NCBI RefSeq assembly: GCF_963678635.1 | Contig: NC_087066.1 | Location: 47,837,129 to 47,901,128 of the forward strand | Length of the DNA stretch: 64,000 bases | Reading direction: 5' to 3' | Source of the DNA: Symsagittifera roscoffensis | Lineage: Eukaryota > Xenacoelomorpha > Acoela > Convolutidae | In this document: piece after piece, positions 24,102 through 34,036 of the stretch | Layout of the letters: each line of letters begins with the position of its first letter | Numbering within the stretch: position 1 is the stretch's first letter | The notes under the pieces: model-generated | What the model saw: only the letters and a program-made list of their open reading frames with translations | Told to the model about the DNA's origin: nothing | Database searches by the model: none | Made by a program: the position numbers and the translations under genes

Positions 24102-24476
24102 TCCTTCTAATTCCTTTGAAAGCGGTCCCTTTTCCCGCGATAATTAAAATTAATCGTCCTAATTCCTGAACTTTTCTTTTTTCGTCCTAGTTTCATGTGG
24201 ATATCATTTCCTGGCTTTCTTTCTTTTCGTCAAAGATTTGTCATGCTATTAAAGTTTATTATTCAAAACAAGCCTAAGGATTTCACACATTTGTTTGAAT
24301 TAACACTTGGTTTGTGTCTACTAGTTTATTTGCCTGAAGCTATTTATGTTAAAACAGTGATTGAGCTCAATACGAGTATTTTATTAGTTGTAAATTGTTA
24401 AAAACCAAAACATATACAAGTCGAAGTATAAAAAGGACGAAGAGTAAAAATCATCTGAAAATATATGTTTCAGACT

Positions 24477-27400
24477 TTAATGTTTATTGTTTTGGTTTTC
24501 TTTGCGGTGTTTTTTAGATGGTCGTTCTTCTGAAGCTTCAGATAAAATAAATGGGTTTTTTATAGGGGGACGTTCACGGACTCGGCTACTAGAAGCTTCT
24601 TCTTCTTCTTGCAGCTCTGCTTCTGAGTAGGGCCGCTGTAAAAATCCCCAATCCGGGAGTGTAAAATCGGGAGAACTGTTATCAGTTTCATTGTATGAGT
24701 TGGCCCACTCGGTGTCCATGTAAATGTCTTCTAGAAAAGCATTTTCTTCAGCGGCTTTATGGCCAAAGGGCACTGTCGAAATTCCGTCGAAAAGTAGAAA
24801 ACGTTTTGAGTCGAATGGTGATAATGCAAGTTTGTTTTGTTTCACTGTCATATTGGTGTGACCTTTCGAAACTATATTATAGTTGTATACTCTCATTGTT
24901 TTTCCAGTGAATAATGTGTCCCTGAAGGTTTGGTGGACCAGTTCTCTCTGTGCACTCCGTTTAATTCCTTTGGCACTCAATTTTTGAGTGCCTTCTAAAC
25001 AATAGCAAAATTATTATTCTTTTCTACAACGTTGGGGATAGCTTCATTTCACTTCAGCAACTCAATTTATACCGAACAAAATTTGATTCATTTTACCAAA
25101 AAAGAGCAGAAGACTCTAAATTATGATTAAAAAAGAGGAAACAAGAGGGAATATGTTGTCAGATAAATCAACGTTTAGGCAAGATTGTATAATGTTGCCT
25201 AAATCAGCTAAATGCCCATAGTTTAATGCAACAAATTAAGGGGTGTAGGTAGGTTGGTGGTGGTATTTTTGTTCTGTAAAAGGTAGGAATGGGGGGTGGA
25301 AGGGTGGCTTAAATTTTATTTACCATTAAGGACGACCGAATATAGTTTCGGTTTTAGGGCGATGAATTCTCTGATCGGCTTCCCACCAGTCTCGTCTTTG
25401 AACTTCAGCACAACTTTCTTGTTGGTATCCTCGAACAAGAAATGGTCCTTATCGTAATTTGAAAAGTCGAAATCAGCTTTTATTTTCTCCAAGTCTCGGT
25501 AAACGTCATCAGTTTTTATGGCGTAAATAAAACTATCCGTGTCGGAGTAAAGGAGTTCCAAGTTTAGATTTGGTTTCATTTTTTGATAGTGAAACTGAAA
25601 CATGAAACGCTTGGCGAGGTCTAGGATGGTCGCACCAACTATCATAGGTTTATCCCACAATATTTTTGTTACTGAAAAGCTAATTGTGGCTAATTGATCG
25701 TCAATGATTTGAAAGCTTTTCATTGTGCTCAGAGCTGTTTTTTGTAAAAGTTCTCTCTCATTCCTTACAATCTCCAGCTTCTTTCTTCCTAACTTAGACT
25801 CCATTGTCTTACCGAAAGCTGAATTAACAATTAGCTTGTAGAAGTTCTCCTGGAATTTATTTACCGCGGCTTTTCGTAGGCGGGTGTTGAGGTCGACAAA
25901 GGGTGCCATCCAGTGACTTTGGCGGAACTGAAGAACTTTTCCGAGGTGAGTTATTTTCATTCCTAGCTCATGGTACAATTTTAGGGTAAGGTAGTGCAAA
26001 ACATAACCTTCTTTAGGATGCAAGGTCTGTAGAAGCTTTGGCACTTTTGGCAGTGTGGTGATTCCCAATTTTCCCAACATGTCGACTTGCTCGTTGCTCA
26101 TTGCACCGATGTCCACTACTTCACGAGAGGGGGCAAGGGGGTAATCAGCAAAGAAGTCGTGAAGCTCTTCGGGTATGGTTAAATTGACTTCAACTATATA
26201 ACCCCATTCTGATGTTTCGCTGGTGAGCAGTATGTCTGCCAGACTTTTTTCAACTATTGAAAAATCGTTTAAGGGCAAAGGGCAGTGTTTCATTATCCCC
26301 CCGTACAAATTGTTTGCATCAATATTGAGGATGTAGCTTGATGGTTCTGAGGGCGAAAAATCGTCGAGGTATTTATTGTTTGCTTTGTAAAATCGGCGCG
26401 CGTAAATCGACGACATGCCTCCTCGTATCATTCGCTGCACAAGGTCTAGATGTTCACGGTCCGTTAAGAGTTTCAGTTCGGGCTTACAAACTTTTAGAAA
26501 GGCGTCCCCGGAAAGGTTACTTGCCGTGAAGTAACAGGCGCAATCCAGCCCGTATGTTTGATAGCAAACTTCACGAAAAGCTTCGAAAACGGAAGCAAGC
26601 AATAGCACATCTGTAGTCAAGTACAAGTCGTGGTAATCACCAAGTGAGCCACACTTCAGTTCGGTGAAAACTTTAAGGGCATGATTGTACTCGCTTCTTG
26701 AAACACTCACATCCCCTCCTGTTAGACTATTTTTCCACATTGCTCGTGGGGGAAGGCGAGTTTCTCGGAATTTTTCGAATGAGTTGAAGTATGAGTAGGG
26801 GTAATGCCCTTTCTGTTTCAACAGACTGACTTTTTCACGTGAGTGGCCGAGTTTTTCAAAATAGTTCTCCAGCAGAAAAAACTTTTCGTTGGGCAAATTA
26901 TCGACAAGTTTTGCCAACGATGCCAGCATGAACCTATACGAATCGATGAATCTCAGATTTTCGTAGAGTTTTTTGATTTTTCCGTTTTTGTCCGTGTACG
27001 TTTTTATGTAGACTGAGATTGTCAAGGATATATATTTTTCTTCAGATGCGGGTATTACGGAAAAAGTGTTTTCCGAATCGCTTTTTGCCAGCGCTTTGAT
27101 TATAAAGTGTAAATCATAATTTGACAAATTATGAGCTACCACTGGAATGTAATTTGTTGTTTTTCTATTAACGTTACACTCATTGTGTGCCCAACCCAGA
27201 AACTTGTTGGTGTAATGGCAATGATCAAGTACCACTTGATCATTGTCGGAAAAATCATTCTCGCATATCCAACAAATTGTAGCATCTTCCCGTTCCTGGT
27301 CTGTTATACCAGTGAAAGTGTAATATTTCCTTTTTTCTACGTAAATTTGTCTCGCTAACGATTCAAGGGAGCTAATTAGCTCTTCCATCACATTCGGTCC

Positions 27401-29057
27401 TCTTTTAAGCTCAAACTTTAACAGGTCTTTTTTCCCAAATTCGATTACTGCTAACGCGTAGCCGCACGGTTGATGGATTTCAATTGTTTGCGTGCTAGAT
27501 TTTCGCGGATCAGGTTGCGGTCCGTATACTGGTAAGAGCAGTGACTCCAAATCAAAGTAGATTACTCTGGGTACGTACCAACGAGCTGTTAAGTTTTTGA
27601 ACTTGTGGTCATCTTTTCCCGGCTTGGGCATTGTTATGACGACATCTTCGTCTTGGTAGCACAGTTCTTGATGTCTTCTCAAAGTTTCGAATGAAGCGCA
27701 TGTGTGGAAACATTTGCGACAAATCTCAGATTGAAATCGGTGCACTTTGTGCCGCACGTACTCGACCAGTTTCTGGAGATCACTTATCAACACATAGTGA
27801 TATTTTGATCCATCTGTCAGCAGCAACAAGTCCACAATCAGGCTAGTAGTGAATCTGCTCGATACTCTTATGGGCAACAATTCGCCATCGTTGTACCTGA
27901 ACAGAAAAATAATTTTTATACCTAGGTTTGAAATGAAATAAAAAGGGTGTTTGAATAGGTGAAGAACATTATTGAAGGAATTTTAAAATTTTTAGAAGGA
28001 AATTAGAATTTGCTTACCGGAAGACGTTGATTTGACAATTGTTCAACTTTTCAAATCTGTCCATATCCATCAGACCCATTGGCATTTCGTATTCCCCATT
28101 GATTTTCACAATTCCTTCTTTGTCGAGATTGTAGGTTGAGACTTTGTTTTTCTCCAGCCACCGTCTAGATGTGGGGTAGAGGGCCGGCTCATTCACATTG
28201 TGATATGCGGCAACAAAGGAGTAGAGAAAGCAACGGTCATCATCTTTAGTGTTGATATTTGTGAGCAGAGTAGATGCTGCGCTGAGTGCATCAGGTAGCT
28301 CGAGGTAGGATCCTGCTCTTATTGGTGAGAAGGCCGCGAAACTGATTTGCAATTTTTCAATTCTGTCAATAATCCATCCGCTACCATGAGAAGAGAACGA
28401 ATTGACTTGGTTGACCATATGTTCAATCAGTTCCAAGAATTGAACCCCAGCTATTCCCTCGAAGTACACTGTCAATGTCTTAGTGTTCAGAAACAGCATG
28501 GTCCTTTCGAAGTTTCCACTGTCCCCGTCTTGCACAGTGGGAATTTTGATCATTCCCACTTCCACATGGAATTGCACCTTGTTCGGACCCTCTTTGACCC
28601 TTTCCAGTATAAGAGCATCTATTTCCTCCTTGTTTTGCATCATGACTTGAAGCAAATCCATTTCTTTTTCACCAACTTTGAGATCGTATCGACGCAATTT
28701 GCCTCTGAACGCGCTTTCCGTTGGGGCAGCGGAAGACGTCGTCTCAATGCCGTCCCAAACAGGCAATGCGTGCTTCTTCAGCAAGTGTTGTCCATAGCTT
28801 TCCGCGGTGAGAAATATTGTATGGCAATAGATACAATGACTATTCGAAGTCATGTCATGTACCAGCTCGACGTGCTCTCGGGCTTCCGACAAACTCTCGA
28901 ATGACTCTAGACACTCATCGCAAACAGTTTGAGGAGGAGGGGGAGGAAGGATCTTGTGAACTTTTTGCTCATGTCTTCTCAAGTTCCTTTTAGAGCTCAG
29001 TATTTTTCCGCACTGCTGGCAAGGAACAGGTGTCGCGATAGAAGTAGAGTTCGGCAT
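24477..29057 (-). CDS. polB: Protein-primed family B DNA polymerase (pPolB), three exons
   Basis: I read this as one spliced gene: exon 29057-28018, intron 28017-27897 (GTAAGC..TTCAG), exon 27896-25324, intron 25323-24995 (GTAAAT..TTTAG), exon 24994-24477. Phases match at both junctions and give about 1376 residues, at the long end for Polinton polymerases. Domains in order: three C2H2 zinc fingers (residues 13-100); a region ending GSGWIIDRIE; an endonuclease VII-like zinc insertion (CWIC..VLDHCHYT..CN, about 555-588); exonuclease motifs YFDLES (462), HNLSNYD (about 602-608) and YLTTD (772-776); polymerase motif A DANNLYG (873), motif B KLIVNSAFGK (about 1034-1043), motif C YSDTDS (1131-1135); and the C-terminal NKLALSPFDSKR..PFGH signature in the last exon. 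It replicates the element, in the family by protein priming at the inverted repeats. The C-terminal 80 residues are acidic then basic. Confidence 0.95.
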
Positions 29058-29766
29058 TGTTTGTTGAAGTTACTGAAGTAATTCAGGAAAATTTCACGAA
29101 AATTTAGGAGAATTTCAAGTAGAACTGGTTATGGAAAAGCAAAAGCGAGAAGTGACTAGCACCAAAAAACTTTGCGGGTAAGGGCAAGTAGAAGCCATTA
29201 ACGAGAGTTATACTTCGCCGTCTTGGCAATAAGTCTTTTCCTTTCCAAAAACAGGGTTTATTCTAGCTTTAAGCTCTATATGTCTCATCACTCTGCTCAA
29301 GTGGAGGGGTTTTCTATACTAAAAACTGATTCATTTACAGCCTCAAACTTTTGCTGTTAATTTTAAGGGTTAGCGATAAAATTTTGGCTTTTTTTAGGCG
29401 ACTGGTTTAGACTTTCAATTAACATTTCAGCACTAAATTACAAAATTTAATGCTTAGAATGATTCAGATAGAGCCTAAAACTTTTTCTGACTAATTTTAA
29501 CCGTGAAACAGTAATTTCCTAATGATTTCAAGCCCACTTCTTGGTTTGCGTAAATAGGTATAATAAAAAGTAGATTTATGAGATAAAAGTATTCAGAAAG
29601 TAAAGCCCTCAACTAACTAATTAAGTTGAAAAAATAGTAAACTTAAAAAATGAAAATTTTGCAAATTTGACACCTTGATAGTTACCGATGCATGATAAGC
29701 ATAGATTGTCATTTGAATGTGTAAAAGATATCGGAATCAAAGTTTCCTTCATGTCATTCGGTGTCC

Positions 29767-29880
29767 CGTGAAACATTTCATATCATGTCCTTCGAAATAT
29801 TAAGGCATGGCCGTTTGGTTTAAGGGGCAATAGCTAACCCGGCGTTGCTCGTCGCTACGCTCCTCGGGAACGCCTCCCGT
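29767..29880 (+). repeat. Left inverted repeat of the internal cassette
   Basis: About 115 bp with the core GGCATGGCCGTTTGGTTTAAGG, GGCAATAGCTAACCCGGCGTTGC and GGGAACGCCTCCCG are the near-perfect inverse of 33383-33497. Within the core, GGCGTT..AACGCC could form a stem. It lies between the polymerase start (29057) and the 3' end of the 214-codon gene. The gaps 29058-29766 and 29881-30716 show nothing else. Confidence 0.9.
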
Positions 29881-30713
29881 TCTGTAATTTCAAGTGAAAT
29901 TTTTTTTTTCAAAATAAAGGAAAACCTCAAACTTTTTATGTTGTGAAAAAAGGAAAAGTAATGTTTAAAAAAGTGTCTTTTAAATCTATCAACAAAAAAA
30001 CCAGTAAGTTTTGTGGGACCTCGAGCACAGTTCTACTGGTCAAGTTCGAAATTTAAAAAACATAATTTTTTAACTTCTTTTTTCCTTCATTTTTAGCTTG
30101 AATTATTCGTTCGTTTTAAATTCAAGTGAATGTGGTTTGAAATTTTTAGGAGCTATCTGATACGTAATTAGGACAAGCGTAGAAATTCAAAAAAAAAAAC
30201 AATTATAGCCCAATCAATGAGAGTAGACGCCTGAAAAGTTGTGATTTTTTGAGAAAATCTGATTTTTGTGAAAATATTGAAAAAAAAAAATTGGGAAAAA
30301 ATTTTTTTTCTCTCCAAATCCATTGAAACTACCCTCAATCAATTTGCCATGAATTTCTGAGCAGGGTTAAGGGTCATGTTCATTTTTCAAAAAAAAAACA
30401 TAATTTTTTTTTTTCACATTTTTACCAAAATATTGTCCGTTTTTCACCCAAAACATGTATATGAATGTAATATAATGCAGATTTATGGCTTAAAACACTC
30501 TCTGTTACTTTGCGTAAGACCTGGCTAACCCCACCGGGCACAAAGTATGATGAGAGAGAGAGGACAGAGAGTGTTTGATAAAAAAGCCAAATAAATATGG
30601 TTGGACTACCAACAAGAAAATGTTGGACCCTTCCATATTTATCTTTCTTTTGAAAAGAAAGCAATATCCCGAAAAGGATATTCCAAATGGGGTTCACTAG
30701 TGAGCAAGTGTAT

Positions 30714-30716
<3 letters not shown>

Positions 30717-30752
<36 letters not shown>
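30717..30752. repeat. (TC)n microsatellite
   Basis: Eighteen TC dinucleotides in a row. An interrupted AGAGAG tract lies nearby at 30553-30571. The minus-strand open frame across it is an artefact of the repeat. Confidence 0.98.
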
Positions 30753-30755
<3 letters not shown>

Positions 30756-31005
30756 CTTTCTCAAACAACAATTTTAGCGTAAAATTATTCTCGATTTCTG
30801 ATTTTTTCTAGTTTTTCTCTAAGATTTTGCTGAAAACTTTACGGGGCAAACTTTAATTGATCTATTAAGCAAAATAAAAACTGAGACAAAAAATATACAC
30901 ACAGTAATGTTAAAACAGCTTAGAAGTCAAATCAAACAAAAATGAAAATATAAAACCTTGGAATAATATTTGAAACAAAAGAAGGAAAGTTTTTTGTTTA
31001 AGTTA

Positions 31006-31650
31006 TTAGAAACCTCGAAACTGTAGTTTTCTCTTTTTTGGCGCATAGCAAGCTGCATTTGGAGGAGTGCCTTGAATGAGATCTGGGGTGACTAGATCAA
31101 TTGTCTCCGCACTAGATGAAACCCGAGCATCCGAATAGGAAGTTGATTGTTCTGGAGTTGAAACTGGTCCCCTAACAAACGACTCGGGAGACATTGCTGT
31201 CGGAATATCCCAGTACGCTTCGCGCTCTGCATAGTCACGAATACATCCCTCCTGATTTTCATACAACGGCATTGACTCGCAGTCATACGCGAAGAGAATT
31301 TTTCTTGGAGACTGCTCGAGCGAGGTTGTGTCGTTTATCTCCGTCTTTTCTAATGCCGGATAGCTCTCGTGAATAGTGCAACTCTCGTACATTCGTTTTC
31401 GATTCTGTCTAAGTAGATCGATGTGATCAAGGAGGTAGTTTGGTAGCATGATATGACTTTTTGTAGTCCATTCCTCGTTTTGATTCTCGTCGTTTTTTCG
31501 GGGAGCCAAGTCATTGAACGGACTTGCTGTAGACGGAGAGACTCTCTCTTTCTGTTGATGGATGACTGCAATCGACTCTCTCGTGTATGTTTGGTAGATA
31601 ATGGTTCTTTCTCGATCAGACACTGAGATTATTTGTAAAGGACTAGTCAT
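31006..31650 (-). CDS. Unknown cassette protein with nuclear localisation signal
   Basis: This 214-residue frame starts with ATG at 31650 and ends at 31006. I do not recognise its family. It is Ser/Thr/Glu-rich and probably largely disordered. A basic cluster APKKRKLQ at residues 204-211 resembles a classical monopartite nuclear localisation signal, and an acidic mid-region (about 100-150) precedes it. It is divergent from the 119-codon gene, with which it shares a 626-bp intergenic region. It lies inside the inverted-repeat-bounded cassette of the Polinton. In other Polinton-like viruses the variable region often holds regulatory or host-interaction genes, but a role here is inference only. 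Confidence 0.65.
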   Translation of the reverse strand: MTSPLQIISVSDRERTIIYQTYTRESIAVIHQQKERVSPSTASPFNDLAPRKNDENQNEEWTTKSHIMLPNYLLDHIDLLRQNRKRMYESCTIHESYPALEKTEINDTTSLEQSPRKILFAYDCESMPLYENQEGCIRDYAEREAYWDIPTAMSPESFVRGPVSTPEQSTSYSDARVSSSAETIDLVTPDLIQGTPPNAACYAPKKRKLQFRGF

Positions 31651-32087
31651 GACTTGAAGAGGTTTAAAGTTTTGTTAAAATGAAATGACTGAACTACCGA
31701 AATGAAATTGAGAGAATGAAAAGTATGAAAAGTTTATTAATGAAAATGAGATCAGGAAAGGGGTGGCATAGTTCAATTAGGTCAAAGCTAATAACTTTTT
31801 AGGCGAGGCTATCAAATTTTATTCATTCTTTTAAGCATGACGCCTGAGGTCATGTTAGGAATGAATGTGAAAACCCGATTTTTTAGATTTATGTGACAGC
31901 TTTATTATAGTGGCTACGGGCGAAAGCACTCAAAATCAAGTTTTCATGATAGTTTGCCAGACATTCATTGTTATGCTGTTAGAAATTCATTACCATGATT
32001 CATAACAGTCATTAAAATAACCGTCACAATAAATAACACTAGAAGATTTTTAGAGTATAGCCGGGGGAAAAAGTAACTAAATACCCA

Positions 32088-32096
32088 TATAAAAAG
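32088..32096 (+). promoter_or_regulatory. Candidate TATA box of the plus-strand cassette genes
   Basis: TATAAAAAG lies 181 bp upstream of the first plus-strand start codon, inside the 626-bp region separating two divergent genes (31651-32276). The distance implies a leader of about 150 nt or an unseen short intron. No other core element was identified. Confidence 0.4.
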
Positions 32097-32276
32097 AGGT
32101 TTATCGTTAAAGAAATTATATCCTTGGTGATTAAGTCTTATCAATATGGCTTAGGGCGCTCGTAAACTTTATCACCTAAATTTTTACTTTGGGAGCGCAT
32201 GATCTGTCTCGTATACTGTGATCAGTCATTCTTCAACGTTCCACACTAAAAACCAGTTGGTTGTTATTCATTTATA

Positions 32277-32636
32277 ATGTACGCTTCTCTTGACACGGAT
32301 GTAGACTATTTCGATGATTTTAGGGATATATCTTCGAATGATAAACGTTTAGTTAGAGTCGGTGCAAAAACATTCGCACAGACCGGTACTTACATAACTA
32401 TCAAATTGTACAAAAAAGACGAAGAGGGAACTTTTAAGTATCGACAAGGAATAACTTTGTCAACTGGTGAATTCGAGTCCTTGGCGGACAATTACACAAA
32501 AATTAAAAGGTTGACGAAAGCAAAAAACTGCGACGTGACTGAAAAACTTAGAAAAAAGCGAAACAAATCTAAAAAATCTTCATGCTCTGAAAAGGAATGC
32601 GAAAGTGAAAACGATGATAACTGTCGGGTTGTGTAA
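32277..32636 (+). CDS. PC4-like single-strand DNA-binding protein (putative)
   Basis: The 119-residue frame starts ATG at 32277. Residues 24-76 read as a PC4/p15-like unit: an LVRVGAKTF strand, then ITIKLYKKDEEG, then YRQGITLSTGEFESL and a short helix, matching the family pattern of a strand, REY-type strand, a Gly-Ile-Ser/Thr-Leu turn and a helix. The tail (85-119) is Lys/Arg- then Ser/Glu-rich. In eukaryotes PC4 binds single-stranded DNA and assists transcription; in a replicating element it may protect or unwind strands. It is transcribed against the core genes, in tandem with the 208-codon gene 37 nt downstream. The fold assignment rests on pattern only. Confidence 0.55.
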   Translation: MYASLDTDVDYFDDFRDISSNDKRLVRVGAKTFAQTGTYITIKLYKKDEEGTFKYRQGITLSTGEFESLADNYTKIKRLTKAKNCDVTEKLRKKRNKSKKSSCSEKECESENDDNCRVV

Positions 32637-32673
32637 CATTATCAACTCGTTATTCGATTGAAACTTCAAAGCA

Positions 32674-33300
32674 ATGGTTGAAGCAATGTATGAGCAATCC
32701 CCTGATTATTTCAAACAATTCCGTAAAAATTACAAATTTTTCATCCTGAATCATGAACCCAACTTTTCAGGCTTCGCTTCAAAAGCAAATTTTGCAGTAT
32801 CCTCCCATTCGAATAAATTAGATTTTTGCAACCATTCGATTGACAACGAAAAACATTATCATGTGCTGGTCGAATTTACGAAAGAGTCTACCGATTTACT
32901 TAACAAGATGACTTCAAAAGCCTTCGTTGTTCCTTGTCTTCTCTCTACATTCAAATATTTAATTTTGGGTTGCTCCAACTATGAATTGTCTGGCCCTCTG
33001 ATGGAAAAACTGAAAATAGCTGTGAATTATAACTCTATCAACAACTTAGATGTTAGTGGTGTTCCAGTTCGCAGACGATTGCCTCAAGTTTGCTTCGGCT
33101 CGCAGACTAAATCTGTTCAAACTCAAACTGACCTGATTACTAACGTAACAATTGAACGCTTTACTAATATTTTGAATGGTGAAAACGCTGCTGAGTTTTC
33201 TAAAATAATTGACATAATTTTAAGTGGGTATGGTTGTATGGAAATTGATTCAAACACTTTGTTTGTGAAATTTATCATGGAAAAGAAATTCAAGTTTTAA
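32674..33300 (+). CDS. Unknown protein with an HUH-nuclease-like motif
   Basis: The 208-residue frame starts ATG at 32674. The N-terminal half has alternating hydrophobic strands, YKFFILNHEPN (20-30) and EKHYHVLVEFTK (59-70). The second contains His-Tyr-His followed by a hydrophobic strand and an acidic residue, which resembles motif 2 of HUH replication initiators of the parvovirus Rep type. A candidate catalytic Tyr lies in the following FKYLILG segment (about 93-99), but the usual YxxK spacing is not clear. There is no helicase domain. The second half (125-208) has an Arg cluster and no recognised domain. It follows the PC4-like gene closely and ends 30 bp before a poly(A) tract. The role is unknown. 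Confidence 0.6.
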   Translation: MVEAMYEQSPDYFKQFRKNYKFFILNHEPNFSGFASKANFAVSSHSNKLDFCNHSIDNEKHYHVLVEFTKESTDLLNKMTSKAFVVPCLLSTFKYLILGCSNYELSGPLMEKLKIAVNYNSINNLDVSGVPVRRRLPQVCFGSQTKSVQTQTDLITNVTIERFTNILNGENAAEFSKIIDIILSGYGCMEIDSNTLFVKFIMEKKFKF

Positions 33301-33328
33301 ATATTGGTTTTCTTTCGCTCTTGTATAC

Positions 33329-33329
<1 letters not shown>

Positions 33330-33366
<37 letters not shown>
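33330..33366 (+). repeat. Poly(A) tract of 37 bases
   Basis: An uninterrupted A-run starts 30 bp after the stop codon of the 208-codon gene and ends 16 bp before the right cassette inverted repeat. No AATAAA signal lies between the stop and the run. It could be a simple repeat or a trace of reverse-transcribed mRNA. Confidence 0.95.
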
Positions 33367-33369
<3 letters not shown>

Positions 33370-33382
33370 TTACTACACAAGC

Positions 33383-33497
33383 GGGAGGCGTTCCCGAGGA
33401 GCGTAGCGACGAGCAACGCCGGGTTAGCTATTGCCCCTTAAACCAAACGGCCATGCCTTAATAATTCGAAGGACTTGATATGAAACTTTTCGCGGTT
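33383..33497 (-). repeat. Right inverted repeat of the internal cassette
   Basis: The inverse of 29767-29880 with only a few differences in the first and last 15 bp. It lies in the 291-bp gap between convergent genes (33300 and 33592), a place where a 3' end or terminator would be expected. No clear short target duplication was found outside the repeats. Confidence 0.9.
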
Positions 33498-33591
33498 CAC
33501 ATAAACTTGCAGAAAAAAACTTTGTTGTTAATAAGAATGAATTGAAAAAAAAACGAATTTATAAATTTTACAAAAACATCAATAAATTAAT

Positions 33592-34029
33592 TTAGAATAA
33601 CATATGTTTGGCAAATCTTATCAAATCATGATCATTAAGTTTGAAACCTATTGGAAATTTGTTTGTAATTATAACATGAGCAACATAAATACAATAAAGT
33701 CCGCATAACACTGAATCAGCTGATTGTATTGGTTTTTTCAACAGTAGCTGATTTCCCTCGTGAATTGTTCGTCGCATATTCTTGTACACGAGGGGATAAT
33801 CACATAATCGTTTACCTAGAGGATCTGCGAAGAATATCTGTCCTCCAGCTTGAGCAAAAAGCAACCAGTGGGTTCCAGGTTGATCCGATGGTGAGGCATT
33901 CATAATCATGAACGTATTATCGTTTTTCAGTACTGAAGAGCATGGCAAATCTGCCGGAAAAACACCTCTAAAGCGATGTTTCAAATGTTTACAACGGTTA
34001 ATAATTTCTACTAGTTGAAGATTATCCAT
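33592..34029 (-). CDS. Adenain-like cysteine protease (virion maturation)
   Basis: The 145-residue protein has the order His, Asp, Gln, Cys of the adenovirus endopeptidase/Ulp1 fold: GTHWLLF with H54, FFADPLG with D69, PIQSADSVLCGLYC with Q102 and C109. Length is within the usual range of Polinton proteases. In adenoviruses this enzyme cleaves capsid and core precursors during maturation; here the major capsid gene ends 7 nt upstream, which fits a shared morphogenesis module. Start is the ATG at 34029. All catalytic residues are present, so it is predicted to be active. Confidence 0.92.
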   Translation of the reverse strand: MDNLQLVEIINRCKHLKHRFRGVFPADLPCSSVLKNDNTFMIMNASPSDQPGTHWLLFAQAGGQIFFADPLGKRLCDYPLVYKNMRRTIHEGNQLLLKKPIQSADSVLCGLYCIYVAHVIITNKFPIGFKLNDHDLIRFAKHMLF

Positions 34030-34036
34030 GTCTATC

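Noticed and set aside
24477..24980. Separate small gene at the left end of the Polinton
   Set aside because: It carries the C-terminal signature of the polymerase and is joined to it by a second intron with matching phase.
28347..28904. Plus-strand 185-codon frame
   Set aside because: Antisense to the first exon of the polymerase gene, which carries the recognisable domains.
28014..29057. Separate zinc finger gene upstream of the polymerase
   Set aside because: A GT-AG intron with matching phase joins it to the polymerase frame, and the region matches the N-terminus of Polinton polymerases.
30422..30754. Minus-strand 110-codon frame starting with an Arg-Glu repeat
   Set aside because: The repeat comes from the (TC)n microsatellite at 30717-30752; the rest has no protein-like pattern.
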